Part shown: piece after piece, positions 35,991-44,886 of the stretch
Numbering within the stretch: position 1 is the stretch's first letter
How the letters are laid out: the number at the start of each line of letters is the position of its first letter
Assembly (NCBI GenBank): GCA_017624235.1
Contig: JAGANL010000002.1
Location: 62,001-126,000 of the forward strand
Length of the DNA stretch: 64,000 nucleotides
Direction: 5' to 3'
From: Lachnospiraceae bacterium
GTDB taxonomy: Bacteria > Bacillota > Clostridia > Lachnospirales > Lachnospiraceae
Notes under the pieces: generated by a model
The model's input: only the letters and a program-made list of their open reading frames with translations
Databases searched by the model: none
Told to the model about the DNA's origin: nothing
Made by a program: the position numbers and the translations under genes

Positions 35991-38387
35991 ATGAATGATA
36001 AATTATATAAACTGATGGATTGGCCGGAGATTGAGGCAGTAGTTTATTCGGAGGAGGATGACCCACATCATATTCTGGGACCTCACGTAGTCGGAAGCGG
36101 TGTACTGGTACAGGCATTTGTGCCGGGAGCAGAAAGCATCCGGCTGCAGGTGAAGGGCGGCAAGAGCTATAAGATGGAGCTGGCGGATGAAGCAGGGTAT
36201 TTTGCCTGCCTGCTTCCCGGAAAGAAAATACCGGAATATACATTTCTGGTAGGAGAAAAGGGCGGAAGCGAGAGAGAGATAGAAGATCCGTATCGTTTTG
36301 CTCCGATCATAAGCAAAAAGGATACCCAAAAGTTTAATGCCGGAACACATTATGAGGCTTATCGTATGCTGGGAGCACACCTCATGACAGTGGATGGGGT
36401 GGCAGGAGTTCATTTTGCTGTATGGGCTCCGAATGCGCAGCGTGTCAGTGTGGTAGGCGATTTCAATGATTGGGATGGACGTGCACATCAGATGCGCAGA
36501 TTATGGGATTCCGGTATTTTTGAATTATTCATTCCGGGGATAACGGAAGGAAGTATTTACAAATTTGAAATTAAAGTAAAAGGCGGCTTGACCTATCTGA
36601 AAGCAGATCCATACGCTTTCGGTCAGCAGCTTAGGCCGGATACGGCTTCTGTGGTACGTGATATTGACAGCTTTGCCTGGGAGGATCAGGAGTGGATCAG
36701 AACAAGAGAGCAGTATCAGGGTGTCAGACAGCCGCTCAGCGTCTACGAGATGCATCTGGCTTCCTTTGCCAAACCGCAGACGGAGGATGGGAAAAAGGAG
36801 GGCTTCTGCAATTACAGAGAGCTTGCTCCTAAGATTATTTCGTATGTCAAGGAAATGGGATATACCCATATTGAATTGATGCCGGTTATGGAACATCCTT
36901 TTGATGCCTCCTGGGGGTATCAGGTCATCGGCTATTATGCGCCGACTGCAAGATACGGCACGCCGGAGGATTTTATGTATTTTGTCAATGAAATGCACAA
37001 GGCAGGAATCGGTGTCATTTTAGACTGGGTACCGGCTCATTTCCCAAGAGATACGTATGGTCTTTCCAATTTTGACGGAACCTGTTTATACGAGCACCAG
37101 GACCCAAGAAAAGGAAGCCATCCGCATTGGGGAACACTGATTTATAATTATGGCAGACCGGAGGTATCCAATTATCTGATTGCCAATGCGCTTTACTGGG
37201 TGGAACAGTTCCATGCAGACGGCATTCGTATGGATGCGGTAGCCAGCATGCTGTATCTGGACTATGGTAAAAATGATGGAGAATGGGTTGCCAATATATA
37301 CGGCGGTAACGAGAATCTGGAAGCAATTGAATTTTTGAAGCATTTGAATTCTGTTCTGCACAAGAGGGATAAGGGAGCCATTACGATTGCAGAAGAATCG
37401 ACGGCATGGCCGAGGGTGACCGGCGAGCTGAAGGAGAATGGACTGGGCTTTGATTATAAGTGGAATATGGGGTGGATGAATGACTATTTGCAGTATATTA
37501 AGTATGACCCGTATTTCAGGGCACATCATCATGGAGAACTGACCTTCAGCATGATTTATGCTTACAGTGAGAAGTTCATGCTTGTATTTTCGCATGATGA
37601 GGTGGTACATGGAAAGGCTACCATGATTGGCAAAATGCCGGGCAGGAGAAAGGATCAGTTTGCAAATCTTCGCGCAACCTATGCTTATATGATGATGCAT
37701 CCGGGCAAAAAGCTGTTGTTCATGGGACAGGATCTGGCGGAATATGATGAATGGAATGAGGAACGGGAGCTGGAGTGGAATCTGCTTGAGGTGGAAGAGC
37801 ATAGGCAGATTAATGATCTGGTTAAGACACTCAACCATTTTTACAGAGAACAGCCGGCATTGTATGCGATGGATGATCAGGCAGAGGGCTTTGAATGGAT
37901 CAACGGCATGAATGCACAGGATTGTGTTCTGACCTTCCTGAGAAAGACAAAGCAGACAAAGGATATGCTGTTAGTGGTAGTCAATTTTGCGAATGTGGAG
38001 AGGAAGGGCTATCGAATCGGCGTACCGTTTGCAGGAAAATATAAAGAGGTGCTGAATACGGATGCAGAATGCTACGGTGGAACCGGAGTCGTCAATAAGA
38101 GACAATGCTGCTCAGACGAGAAGGAGTGGGACGGCCGCGAAAATTCGGTAGAGATCAATATAGGGCCGCTGAGTGTTACAGTCTTTACCTGTACGCCATA
38201 TACTGAGGAAGAACTAAAAGAAATGATATGGAAGGCCGCCGTAAAGGAAAAGGAAGAAGCTCTGAGGATTGCCAGACTGGCAGAGGAGAGGGCTAAAAAG
38301 GCAGAAGAGGAGTTGGAAAAGGTCAGAAAAGCCAAAGCTGCCGGAAGAGGAAGAAGAAAGGAAGCTAAGGAATGCAAAACCAAATAA
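35991..38387 (+). CDS. glgB: 1,4-alpha-glucan branching enzyme with charged C-terminal tail
   Basis: Makes alpha-1,6 branches in glycogen. 798 residues: N1 and CBM48 domain (ISLLQGMCGVHFAVWAPN region), GH13 barrel with all catalytic residues: nucleophile Asp in GIRMDAVASMLYLDYG, acid/base Glu in ITIAEESTAWP, and Asp in SHDEVVHGK. The normal length is about 640-730; the extra ~70 residues at the end are a Glu/Lys/Arg-rich coiled coil after TPYTEEELKEM. The intact triad contrasts with the dead GH13 at 13321. ATG 35991; overlap of 16 nt with mscS. Confidence 0.95.
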   Translation: MNDKLYKLMDWPEIEAVVYSEEDDPHHILGPHVVGSGVLVQAFVPGAESIRLQVKGGKSYKMELADEAGYFACLLPGKKIPEYTFLVGEKGGSEREIEDPYRFAPIISKKDTQKFNAGTHYEAYRMLGAHLMTVDGVAGVHFAVWAPNAQRVSVVGDFNDWDGRAHQMRRLWDSGIFELFIPGITEGSIYKFEIKVKGGLTYLKADPYAFGQQLRPDTASVVRDIDSFAWEDQEWIRTREQYQGVRQPLSVYEMHLASFAKPQTEDGKKEGFCNYRELAPKIISYVKEMGYTHIELMPVMEHPFDASWGYQVIGYYAPTARYGTPEDFMYFVNEMHKAGIGVILDWVPAHFPRDTYGLSNFDGTCLYEHQDPRKGSHPHWGTLIYNYGRPEVSNYLIANALYWVEQFHADGIRMDAVASMLYLDYGKNDGEWVANIYGGNENLEAIEFLKHLNSVLHKRDKGAITIAEESTAWPRVTGELKENGLGFDYKWNMGWMNDYLQYIKYDPYFRAHHHGELTFSMIYAYSEKFMLVFSHDEVVHGKATMIGKMPGRRKDQFANLRATYAYMMMHPGKKLLFMGQDLAEYDEWNEERELEWNLLEVEEHRQINDLVKTLNHFYREQPALYAMDDQAEGFEWINGMNAQDCVLTFLRKTKQTKDMLLVVVNFANVERKGYRIGVPFAGKYKEVLNTDAECYGGTGVVNKRQCCSDEKEWDGRENSVEINIGPLSVTVFTCTPYTEEELKEMIWKAAVKEKEEALRIARLAEERAKKAEEELEKVRKAKAAGRGRRKEAKECKTK

Positions 38388-39250
38388 TCGGCTCGACCGG
38401 GTTAGAGGATATCAATCCGGGGGTGATTGAACAGTTTTTGCGTGAATTGCCGGATAAGGCACTGCGTCTGGGAATCCGTGTTCTGCTTGCCGTTGTATTT
38501 TTTGCAATCGGTGTGCAGCTGATTAAGGCCATTCGGAAAATTGTGAAAAAGTCATTGCAGAGAACCAATGCGGATACCGGTCTTGTACAGTTTATGGATT
38601 CCTTTATCAAGGCATCCCTGTATATTGTACTGATTTTTATGATAGCAGAGAGCTTTGGAGTGGATGCCACAAGTATTGTGGCGCTGCTCGGTTCTGCCGG
38701 TGTGGCAATCGGTCTGGCGATTCAGGGAAGCCTGTCCAACTTTGCGGGTGGAATACTGATCCTTTTGCTGAAGCCTTTTAAGGTCGGGGATTATATTATT
38801 GAGGACTCGAAGGGCAATGAGGGAACGGTGCTGGAAATTCAACTGTTTTATACAAAACTGGTAACACCGGACGACAAGGTCATTATCCTGCCCAATGGTA
38901 CACTGGCCAACACCAGTCTGACCAATGTTACGGCTACGGAAGTGCGCAGAGCAGAAGTGAAGGTCGGTATATCCTACGATGCGGATATTAAGCAGGCTAA
39001 GCAGGTGCTTTCTTCGGTATTGCAAACCGATGAGTCGGTCTTAAAGAATCAGGAAAGGGTAGTCTATGTGGATGAGCTGGGAGACAGCGCGGTCGTTCTG
39101 GTGCTGCGTTGCTGGTTTAAAAATGAGGACTATTGGGAAGGAAAATGGCGTGTTACAGAAAACGCAAAGCTGGCGCTGGATGCAAATCAAATTTCCATTC
39201 CTTATCCGCAGATGGATGTGCATATCCGTAAAACGGAAATAGAGAGATAG
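38372..39250 (+). CDS. MscS-family small-conductance mechanosensitive channel
   Basis: Membrane pore that opens on osmotic down-shock. 292 residues: three helices (about 27-50, 66-88 and 95-125, the last containing GLAIQGSLSNFAGGILILLL), then the beta domain with KPFKVGDYI, ILPNGTLANTSLTNVTATEVRR and the cytoplasmic C-terminal domain. ATG 38372 lies within the 3' end of glgB in another frame, so the pair is coupled, an unusual partner for glycogen synthesis. Confidence 0.92.
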   Translation: MQNQIIGSTGLEDINPGVIEQFLRELPDKALRLGIRVLLAVVFFAIGVQLIKAIRKIVKKSLQRTNADTGLVQFMDSFIKASLYIVLIFMIAESFGVDATSIVALLGSAGVAIGLAIQGSLSNFAGGILILLLKPFKVGDYIIEDSKGNEGTVLEIQLFYTKLVTPDDKVIILPNGTLANTSLTNVTATEVRRAEVKVGISYDADIKQAKQVLSSVLQTDESVLKNQERVVYVDELGDSAVVLVLRCWFKNEDYWEGKWRVTENAKLALDANQISIPYPQMDVHIRKTEIER

Positions 39251-39265
39251 ATGGAGAAACAGACT

Positions 39266-39931
39266 ATGGACAGAAAAGAAATATTTGCAAAGGTAGATCA
39301 CACCCTGCTATTGCAGAATGCGACATGGGAGGAAATCAGACAAATCTGTGATGATGCTGTTGCATATCAGACCGCATCTGTCTGTATTCCACCGTCCTAT
39401 GTAAAACAGGCCAGGGAATATGTCGGAGACAAAATGGCGGTATGTACCGTGATTGGATTCCCGAATGGGTATCATACAACGGCCGTAAAGGAATTTGAGA
39501 CGAAGGATGCCATTGCAAACGGAGCTTCGGAAATCGATATGGTCATTAACATTGGCTGGGTTAAGGATGGAAAATATGATCAGGTGGAGGAAGAAATCCG
39601 TACACTGAAAAAGGCGTGTGGGGATTTGATTCTGAAGGTGATTGTAGAGACCTGTCTGTTGACGGAAGAGGAAAAGGTGAAGCTGTGTGAAATCGTGACC
39701 AGGGCAGGGGCAGATTATATTAAGACATCCACCGGTTTTTCTACGGGAGGAGCAACGTTTGCGGATGTCGCATTGTTTGCGGAGCATGTAGGAAATGGTG
39801 TAAAGATTAAGGCGGCAGGAGGAATTTCTTCCTTTGCGGATGCGGAGCATTTTATAGAACTCGGAGCAGACCGGTTGGGAACAAGCCGCATTGTGAAGCT
39901 GGCTAAGAACGAGCAGGCGGGCGGATATTGA
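39266..39931 (+). CDS. deoC: Deoxyribose-phosphate aldolase
   Basis: Class I aldolase cleaving 2-deoxyribose-5-phosphate to glyceraldehyde-3-phosphate and acetaldehyde. 221 residues with [34 protein letters not shown], the Schiff-base Lys153 in [14 protein letters not shown], and [15 protein letters not shown]. Start 39266 has GGAGA 8 nt upstream; the ATG at 39251 adds 5 residues. Nucleoside phosphorylase genes of the deo pathway are not in the window. Closed by the hairpin at 39941. Confidence 0.93.
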   Translation: MDRKEIFAKVDHTLLLQNATWEEIRQICDDAVAYQTASVCIPPSYVKQAREYVGDKMAVCTVIGFPNGYHTTAVKEFETKDAIANGASEIDMVINIGWVKDGKYDQVEEEIRTLKKACGDLILKVIVETCLLTEEEKVKLCEIVTRAGADYIKTSTGFSTGGATFADVALFAEHVGNGVKIKAAGGISSFADAEHFIELGADRLGTSRIVKLAKNEQAGGY

Positions 39932-39940
39932 TTCGGAACA

Positions 39941-39980
39941 AAACAGGCGCATGAGCACTTTGTTGCTCATGCGCCTGTTT
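39941..39980 (-). terminator. Terminator of tRNA-Thr (may serve deoC as well)
   Basis: AAACAGGCGCATGAGCA pairs perfectly with TGCTCATGCGCCTGTTT (17 bp), followed on the minus strand by TTGTT after TTT; a hairpin this strong also stops read-through from deoC. Confidence 0.88.
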
Positions 39981-39984
39981 GAAA

Positions 39985-40057
39985 AGCTGAAAATGGGACT
40001 CGAACCCACGACCCCTTCATTACGAGTGAAGTGCTCTACCAACTGAGCTATTTCAGC
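39985..40057 (-). tRNA. tRNA-Thr (anticodon CGT)
   Basis: On the minus strand GCTGAAA pairs with TTTCAGC as a 7-bp acceptor stem. D-arm GCTC...GAGC, anticodon arm CTTCA-CTCGTAA-TGAAG giving CGT, a 5-nt variable loop, and T-arm GTGGG-TTCGAGT-CCCAT make a complete 73-nt cloverleaf with the discriminator. CCA is not encoded. It is a single tRNA between deoC and the HPr-like gene. Confidence 0.97.
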
Positions 40058-40092
40058 CTGTCGAAACAGCCTTTTGTTTCGTGACAAATGCT

Positions 40093-40121
40093 ATTATATC
40101 TATTTCTGCTATTTTTTGCAA
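40093..40121 (-). promoter_or_regulatory. Promoter of tRNA-Thr
   Basis: On the minus strand TTGCAA (40116-40121) and TATAAT (40093-40098), 17-bp spacing, about 35 nt before the tRNA. Confidence 0.8.
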
Positions 40122-40227
40122 GGGTTTTTCCTAAAATAAGTCTATGTGGATGAAAAGGAAGAATAGTCGAACAAATTTAAACTTGAAAAACAAATAATCT
40201 GGAAAAACAAAAATATTTACAAAGAAG

Positions 40228-40256
40228 TTGCAAAATATAACAGCTTATAGTATAAT
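40228..40256 (+). promoter_or_regulatory. Promoter of the HPr-like gene
   Basis: TTGCAA (40228-40233) and TATAAT (40251-40256), 17-bp spacing, 51 nt before the ATG. It shares hexamers with the tRNA promoter on the other strand. Confidence 0.8.
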
Positions 40257-40307
40257 AAATATAGTAAAAAAGACTTATAGTCCATACATCGAAAGGCAGG
40301 GGATTTT

Positions 40308-40541
40308 ATGACATCGGTATCTATTTTACTGAATACGACTGAAAAAGCAATTACTTTTATTAAGGATGTCTCAAAATACTCTGAAAACATGGACATGGAG
40401 GCAGGAAGAACTTTTATCGATGCCAAGTCCATGTTGGGAATTTTCAGTCTGGATTTGAAACATCCCGTTACTCTTCATATTCATGCCGAGGGAGAACGGG
40501 CAGACGAAATTGTGAATGGACTGAACAAATATCGGTGCTGA
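40308..40541 (+). CDS. Crh-like HPr protein without the phosphotransfer histidine
   Basis: A 77-residue HPr-fold protein. The conserved parts SKYSENMDM, AKSMLGIFSLDL and ITLHIHAEGE-type strands align gaplessly with HPr, including the regulatory Ser41 (equivalent to Ser46 phosphorylated by HPr kinase). The active-site region, normally TGLHARPA, reads LLNTTEKAITF, with Thr10 at the His15 position and no Arg17 equivalent. It therefore cannot pass phosphate from PEP through His. Keeping the Ser while losing the His is the pattern of Bacillus Crh, which acts only in catabolite control with CcpA. That role here is inferred; hprK and ccpA are not in the window. Confidence 0.85.
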   Translation: MTSVSILLNTTEKAITFIKDVSKYSENMDMEAGRTFIDAKSMLGIFSLDLKHPVTLHIHAEGERADEIVNGLNKYRC

Positions 40542-40616
40542 TAAAATACGCATCCAAGGAGGGAGATTGCTAAGGCTTACGGAGAAGACAGTATTTTAAG
40601 AGTAGCATCTGTTTTT

Positions 40617-40814
40617 ATGATTCCGGGGCTTCGTTATGAAAACCGGAGTAGTCAGGGCAGAGAGGAGGAAACGAAAAAGGAAAAGTCTTTTCAGAGCATT
40701 CTGAATCAGACATTGGAAAAAGGAAAGGAAATAGAGAATTGTATGACACAGGGATATACAAGGAACGGCGGAAGATGTGAATTTGTATATGCCAAGCGGG
40801 AATATCACCGATGA
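40617..40814 (+). CDS. Small hypothetical protein, annotated start doubtful
   Basis: The frame is open from 40545 and encodes a charged protein; from ATG 40617 it is 65 residues with a KKEKSFQSILNQTLEKGKEI helix and a Cys-containing C-terminus, no recognised domain. ATG 40617 has no ribosome site. A strong AAGGAGGG at 40557-40563 is followed 9 nt later, in this same frame, by AAG (40572-40574), where an ATG would be expected. The true gene may begin there, giving 80 residues, with the start codon changed ATG to AAG. It lies 75 nt after the HPr-like gene in the same direction. Confidence 0.5.
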   Translation: MIPGLRYENRSSQGREEETKKEKSFQSILNQTLEKGKEIENCMTQGYTRNGGRCEFVYAKREYHR

Positions 40815-40845
40815 GGAATCCTACGCATCACGTAGGATTCCTTTC
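40814..40845 (+). terminator. Terminator after the small gene
   Basis: AGGAATCCTACG and CGTAGGATTCCT make a 12-bp stem around CATCA, followed by TTCT; it overlaps the small gene's stop. Confidence 0.85.
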
Positions 40846-40885
40846 TATGCGGTTCGTATCATAAAATAGAAATGGACAAAGAAAA

Positions 40886-41812
40886 ATGAGTATAGGAAAA
40901 AGAATAGGATATGTTTGTCTTTCATTTTTGCCGTTTGTAGGGATGATTCTTCTCCAGAACGGCATTATGTTTGGCTGTATCACGGGATTGGTGTTATCTA
41001 TGCTGCAGCAGGGCAAAGGAGGAAATCTGTTTTCCATGGCAGCATCAGCCATTTTAACGGAGCATTATATGGAACTGATGATTTTGATTCAAATCCTCAC
41101 TTTGCTGGTATTTGGACTTTGGTATTATTTGACTTGTGTGCATGGGAGCGAAGGAGGGAAGAACAGGACGTGTATGACAGTTCGAAAGGCGGCAGCCATT
41201 CCGGCAGCCAGTTTAGGATTGTACCTTCTGATCTCTGTATACATGGTAATCATGCAGTGGGCAGCACCAACGCTGACCGCGCAATATGAGAAGCTCATCG
41301 ATGTAAGAGGAATAGCTGATCTGACAATTCTGTCTACGCTGGCTAGTCTGCTTTTGGCGCCGTTAGGGGAGGAGATCATTTTCAGGGGACTGACCTTTCA
41401 GTATCTGAGAAAGGCCGGTGCAGGATTCTGGTTTGCCAATATTCTGCAGGCGGCCTTGTTCGGAGCAGCGCATTTGAATTGGATACAGAGCAGCTATACC
41501 TTTGTCATGGGAATGATACTCGGATGTATTCTGAGACGGTTTCGGACGCTGGCTGCTCCGATCCTCTTCCATATGTTCTTTAATTTTTGGGGGACTTACC
41601 TTGCCAGTGCGATTTCGGGTATACCGGCTTATCGATGGTTTCCTTTGGCAGAGGCGGGAATCGGCATTCTGGCATTGGTATTTGCAGGCAGGCTGCTAAA
41701 GGGAGGTGTGTCAGAGCCGCTTGCGGTACCAGTGCTCAGCCCATTGGATACATTGGTAGAGCAGCATGGCGATGATGCAGAGGATCAGTATGGAAGTGAT
41801 GACCAGATTTAA
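40886..41812 (+). CDS. CPBP-family intramembrane metalloprotease (Abi-type)
   Basis: Multi-span membrane protein (about eight helices) with the CAAX-protease/bacteriocin-processing motifs: GEEIIFRG (EExxxR), FGAAHLN, and HMFFNFWG carrying the metal-binding His. Family members include prenyl-protein proteases and bacteriocin self-immunity proteins; the target here is unknown. 308 residues. The last 34 codons (41711-41812) lie antisense to the ABC permease gene's 3' end, so the C-terminal acidic tail is probably a recently gained extension. Start ATG 40886 has only a weak purine-rich site. Confidence 0.82.
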   Translation: MSIGKRIGYVCLSFLPFVGMILLQNGIMFGCITGLVLSMLQQGKGGNLFSMAASAILTEHYMELMILIQILTLLVFGLWYYLTCVHGSEGGKNRTCMTVRKAAAIPAASLGLYLLISVYMVIMQWAAPTLTAQYEKLIDVRGIADLTILSTLASLLLAPLGEEIIFRGLTFQYLRKAGAGFWFANILQAALFGAAHLNWIQSSYTFVMGMILGCILRRFRTLAAPILFHMFFNFWGTYLASAISGIPAYRWFPLAEAGIGILALVFAGRLLKGGVSEPLAVPVLSPLDTLVEQHGDDAEDQYGSDDQI

Positions 41813-42562
41813 CTGGAATACCTGGCTTCCATAGATGATCAGGTAACCAAGACCTCTTCTGGCAGCCAGAAATTCACCAATGATGACGCCAACTAAAGCA
41901 AGGCCGATATTCACCTTCATGGTACTCAGGATGGTGGGAATGCTGCCGGGAAGGATGACCTTCCGGTAGACATCGATTTTGTTTCCACCCAGCGTGTAGA
42001 TCAGTTTGATCTTTTCTTCATCGACTTGTTTAAAGCCGGTATACAGGCTGATAATACATCCGAATAGTGCGACAGAGATGCCGGCAACAATGATGGTGGT
42101 CATACCTGTACCGAGCCAGACGATGAAGAGCGGAGCCAGTGCGGATTTGGGCAGGCTGTTCAAAACGACCAGATAAGGCTCCAGAATTTCGGAAGCACTG
42201 TGGGAATACCATAAAAGGGTAGCGCAAAAAATACCGATCAGGATGACCAGAAGGAAGCTGAATACGGTCTCGCATAGAGTAATGCCGAGATTGGCAGCCA
42301 GAGAACCGTCCTGCAGCATGGAAAGAAAACAGGAGGCAATGCGGCTGGGGCTGCTGAAGAAAAAGCCATCAATCCAATGAAAGGAAACGCTGATTTCCCA
42401 GAGCGCAAGAAAGGCGGCCAGAAGCAAAGCACGGGACAGACGGATGGAAGTGTGATGCTTTTTATGGGCGAGCAGGAAGGCCTCCTGCGCGGTCAGGCAT
42501 GGTGTCTCCTTCCGGAAAAAGGGAGCAGAGGGTATGTCAGATTCAGAGTGCTGCTTTTTCAT
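41711..42562 (-). CDS. ABC transporter permease, SsuC/TauC/ThiX type
   Basis: 283-residue membrane subunit with six helices: hydrophobic segments near 52-72, 110-130, and the EAA-type loop (KQVDEEKIKLIYTLGGNKID, then VYRKVILPGSIPTIL). The family imports sulfonates, nitrate, riboflavin or thiamine precursors; substrate unknown. GGAGG precedes the ATG, which overlaps the ATPase end by 20 nt. No substrate-binding protein gene adjoins, so the third component is missing or distant. Its 3' end overlaps the CPBP gene by 102 nt on the other strand. Confidence 0.85.
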   Translation of the reverse strand: MKKQHSESDIPSAPFFRKETPCLTAQEAFLLAHKKHHTSIRLSRALLLAAFLALWEISVSFHWIDGFFFSSPSRIASCFLSMLQDGSLAANLGITLCETVFSFLLVILIGIFCATLLWYSHSASEILEPYLVVLNSLPKSALAPLFIVWLGTGMTTIIVAGISVALFGCIISLYTGFKQVDEEKIKLIYTLGGNKIDVYRKVILPGSIPTILSTMKVNIGLALVGVIIGEFLAARRGLGYLIIYGSQVFQLNLVITSILILCIIAMLLYQCIQWAEHWYRKRL

Positions 42563-43322
42563 CGGCTAATTCCTCCCATAACTGATTAAAATAGGAACCG
42601 AATTCCGGCGCTTTTCTGGCAGCCAGTAGGGAATCGTCAGCAAGCGTAAGGTGTATGGGAATCTCTGCTTTAATGGTCGCGGGGCGGGCTGAAAGCACCA
42701 GGATACGGTCGGCAATACTGACTGCTTCGGATAGATCATGTGTGATCAAAATAGCTGTTTTTCCTGATTTGCGTATAATACGGCAGATGTCGGCAGAAAC
42801 GGTCAGGCGGGTTTGATAGTCCAATGCACTGAAGGGTTCGTCCAGAAGCAGGATTTCCGGATCCAGTGCAAGGGTACGGATCAAAGCGGCTCGCTGCCGC
42901 ATACCTCCGGAAAGCTCACTTGGTCTTTTGTGGCGAAAAGAATAAAGACCGTAATCCTGTAGGAGCCTGTTGACCCGCTCTTTCTGTTCGGGAGTCAGCT
43001 TCTTTTGGATTTCCAGTCCCAGAGTGACATTCTGATAGATGCTTCGCCATTCAAAAAGATGATCGTGCTGCAGCATATAGCCGATGCGAGGATAGTGGAT
43101 GGAGCCGTCAGGATTTTGAAAGGAAATGGTACCGCCTTCCGGTTCCATGAGCTGTGCGATAATATTTAAAAGAGTGGATTTGCCGCAGCCGCTGGGGCCG
43201 ACCAGTGCCAGAAATTCGCCGTTTTTTACCTGAAAGGAGATATCCTTCAGGGCGGGGATCTCACCGGTTAAGCTATGATAGGAATAGCGGATGCCTTTTA
43301 AGGTCAGGATAGGTTCGCTCAT
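42543..43322 (-). CDS. ABC transporter ATP-binding protein, SsuB/TauB type
   Basis: 259-residue ATPase: Walker A LVGPSGCGKSTLL, Q-loop LQHDHLFEW, signature LSGGMRQRAALIRT, Walker B ILLLDEPFSALD, switch His in LITHDLSEAVSIAD. Length and the C-terminus fit nitrate/sulfonate/taurine-type importers. Upstream gene of the permease in this two-gene unit. Confidence 0.88.
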   Translation of the reverse strand: MSEPILTLKGIRYSYHSLTGEIPALKDISFQVKNGEFLALVGPSGCGKSTLLNIIAQLMEPEGGTISFQNPDGSIHYPRIGYMLQHDHLFEWRSIYQNVTLGLEIQKKLTPEQKERVNRLLQDYGLYSFRHKRPSELSGGMRQRAALIRTLALDPEILLLDEPFSALDYQTRLTVSADICRIIRKSGKTAILITHDLSEAVSIADRILVLSARPATIKAEIPIHLTLADDSLLAARKAPEFGSYFNQLWEELADEKAAL

Positions 43323-43406
43323 GGCTTCCCCCTTAGGATGAATATATCTTATAATATGTCATTTTATGCTTTTTCGTGTGCAGTTTCATATTTTTTATTT
43401 CCTTTA

Positions 43407-43435
43407 TTGCATGGAAGTGTAAGATATGTTAATAT
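43407..43435 (+). promoter_or_regulatory. Promoter of argH
   Basis: TTGCAT (43407-43412) and TAATAT (43430-43435), 17-bp spacing, 35 nt before the ATG. No ArgR box is evident. Confidence 0.65.
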
Positions 43436-43470
43436 CAAGTTCAGATTTAATAAATTTGGAGGAAAACTTC

Positions 43471-44871
43471 ATGGCACAACTTTGGGGAGGACGCTTTACA
43501 AAAGAAACGGACAAGCTGGTCTATCATTTTAATGCGTCTATTTCGTTTGATCAAAAATTTTACAGGCAGGATATAGAGGGAAGTATTGCACATGTGACTA
43601 TGCTGGCAAAGCAGGGGATTCTGACGGAGCAGGAGAGAGATTCCATTATTGCAGGCTTAAAAGGTATTCTGGCTGACGTAGAGAGCGGAAGACTGGAGAT
43701 TACGGAGGAATATGAGGATATTCACAGCTTTGTGGAGGCCAATCTGATTGAACGCATCGGAGATGCGGGTAAGAAGCTGCATACCGGCAGAAGCAGAAAC
43801 GATCAGGTCGCTTTGGATATGAAGCTTTATACAAGAGAGGAAGTACAGGAGACAGAGAAACTGCTGGAGGAGCTTTTAGAGGTTCTGATTTCCATGATGG
43901 AGGAGCATCTGGATACCTACATGCCGGGCTTCACCCATTTGCAGAAGGCACAGCCGATTACGCTGGCACACCATCTGGGAGCCTATTTTGAGATGTTCAA
44001 GCGGGATGTGCTTCGTCTGGAGGATATCTATGAGAGGATGAATTACTGTCCGTTGGGAGCGGGGGCACTGGCCGGGACGACCTATCCGTTAGACAGAGAG
44101 TATACTGCAGAGCTGTTAGGCTTTGCAGGGCCGACCTTGAACAGCATGGATTCCGTATCAGACAGAGATTATCTTATAGAATTTTTGGCTGCGCTTTCCA
44201 CCATTATGATGCATCTGAGCCGCTTTTGTGAGGAAATTATTATCTGGAATTCCAATGAATATCGGTTTGTGGAAATTGATGATGCCTATTCGACCGGAAG
44301 CAGTATCATGCCTCAGAAGAAAAACCCGGATATTGCAGAGCTGGTTCGCGGTAAGACCGGAAGGGTATATGGGGCGTTGATGTCCATCCTTACTACGATG
44401 AAGGGGATTCCGCTTGCTTACAATAAGGACATGCAGGAGGACAAGGAGCTTTCCTTTGATGCCATGGATACCGTGAAAGGGTGTCTTGCATTGTTTACCG
44501 GTATGCTCCGTACGATGAAATTCCGCAGTGACGTTATGGCAAGGAGTGCGATGAACGGATTTACCAATGCAACGGATGCAGCAGATTATCTGGTCGGGAA
44601 GGGTGTTCCATTTCGGGATGCACATAGCATTATCGGCAGACTTGTGTTATACTGTATTGATAAGAATACAAGCATCGATTCACTCAGTCTGGAAGAACTG
44701 AAAAGTATCTGTCCGATGTTTGAAGAGGATCTGTATGATGCCATCAGTCTAAAAACCTGTGTGGAAAAGCGTCTGACCATTGGAGCGCCGGGGCAGGAAA
44801 TGATGAAAAGGGCTATACGGGAGGGAAAAGACTTCCTGGAGCATATAAATGCAGAAAGAAAAAAGATATGA
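43471..44871 (+). CDS. argH: Argininosuccinate lyase
   Basis: Final arginine step: argininosuccinate to arginine and fumarate. Signatures: QLWGGRFTKETD near the start, HTGRSRNDQVALD, TPGFTHLQKAQPITLAHHLG-type block (residues ~155-172), and the superfamily loop GSSIMPQKKNPDIAELVRGK. 466 residues. ATG 43471 follows GGAGG by 8 nt; the 43426 start has no site. argG is not adjacent; asd follows after 15 nt. Confidence 0.95.
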   Translation: MAQLWGGRFTKETDKLVYHFNASISFDQKFYRQDIEGSIAHVTMLAKQGILTEQERDSIIAGLKGILADVESGRLEITEEYEDIHSFVEANLIERIGDAGKKLHTGRSRNDQVALDMKLYTREEVQETEKLLEELLEVLISMMEEHLDTYMPGFTHLQKAQPITLAHHLGAYFEMFKRDVLRLEDIYERMNYCPLGAGALAGTTYPLDREYTAELLGFAGPTLNSMDSVSDRDYLIEFLAALSTIMMHLSRFCEEIIIWNSNEYRFVEIDDAYSTGSSIMPQKKNPDIAELVRGKTGRVYGALMSILTTMKGIPLAYNKDMQEDKELSFDAMDTVKGCLALFTGMLRTMKFRSDVMARSAMNGFTNATDAADYLVGKGVPFRDAHSIIGRLVLYCIDKNTSIDSLSLEELKSICPMFEEDLYDAISLKTCVEKRLTIGAPGQEMMKRAIREGKDFLEHINAERKKI

Positions 44872-44886
44872 GGAGAAAGGTGAAAA

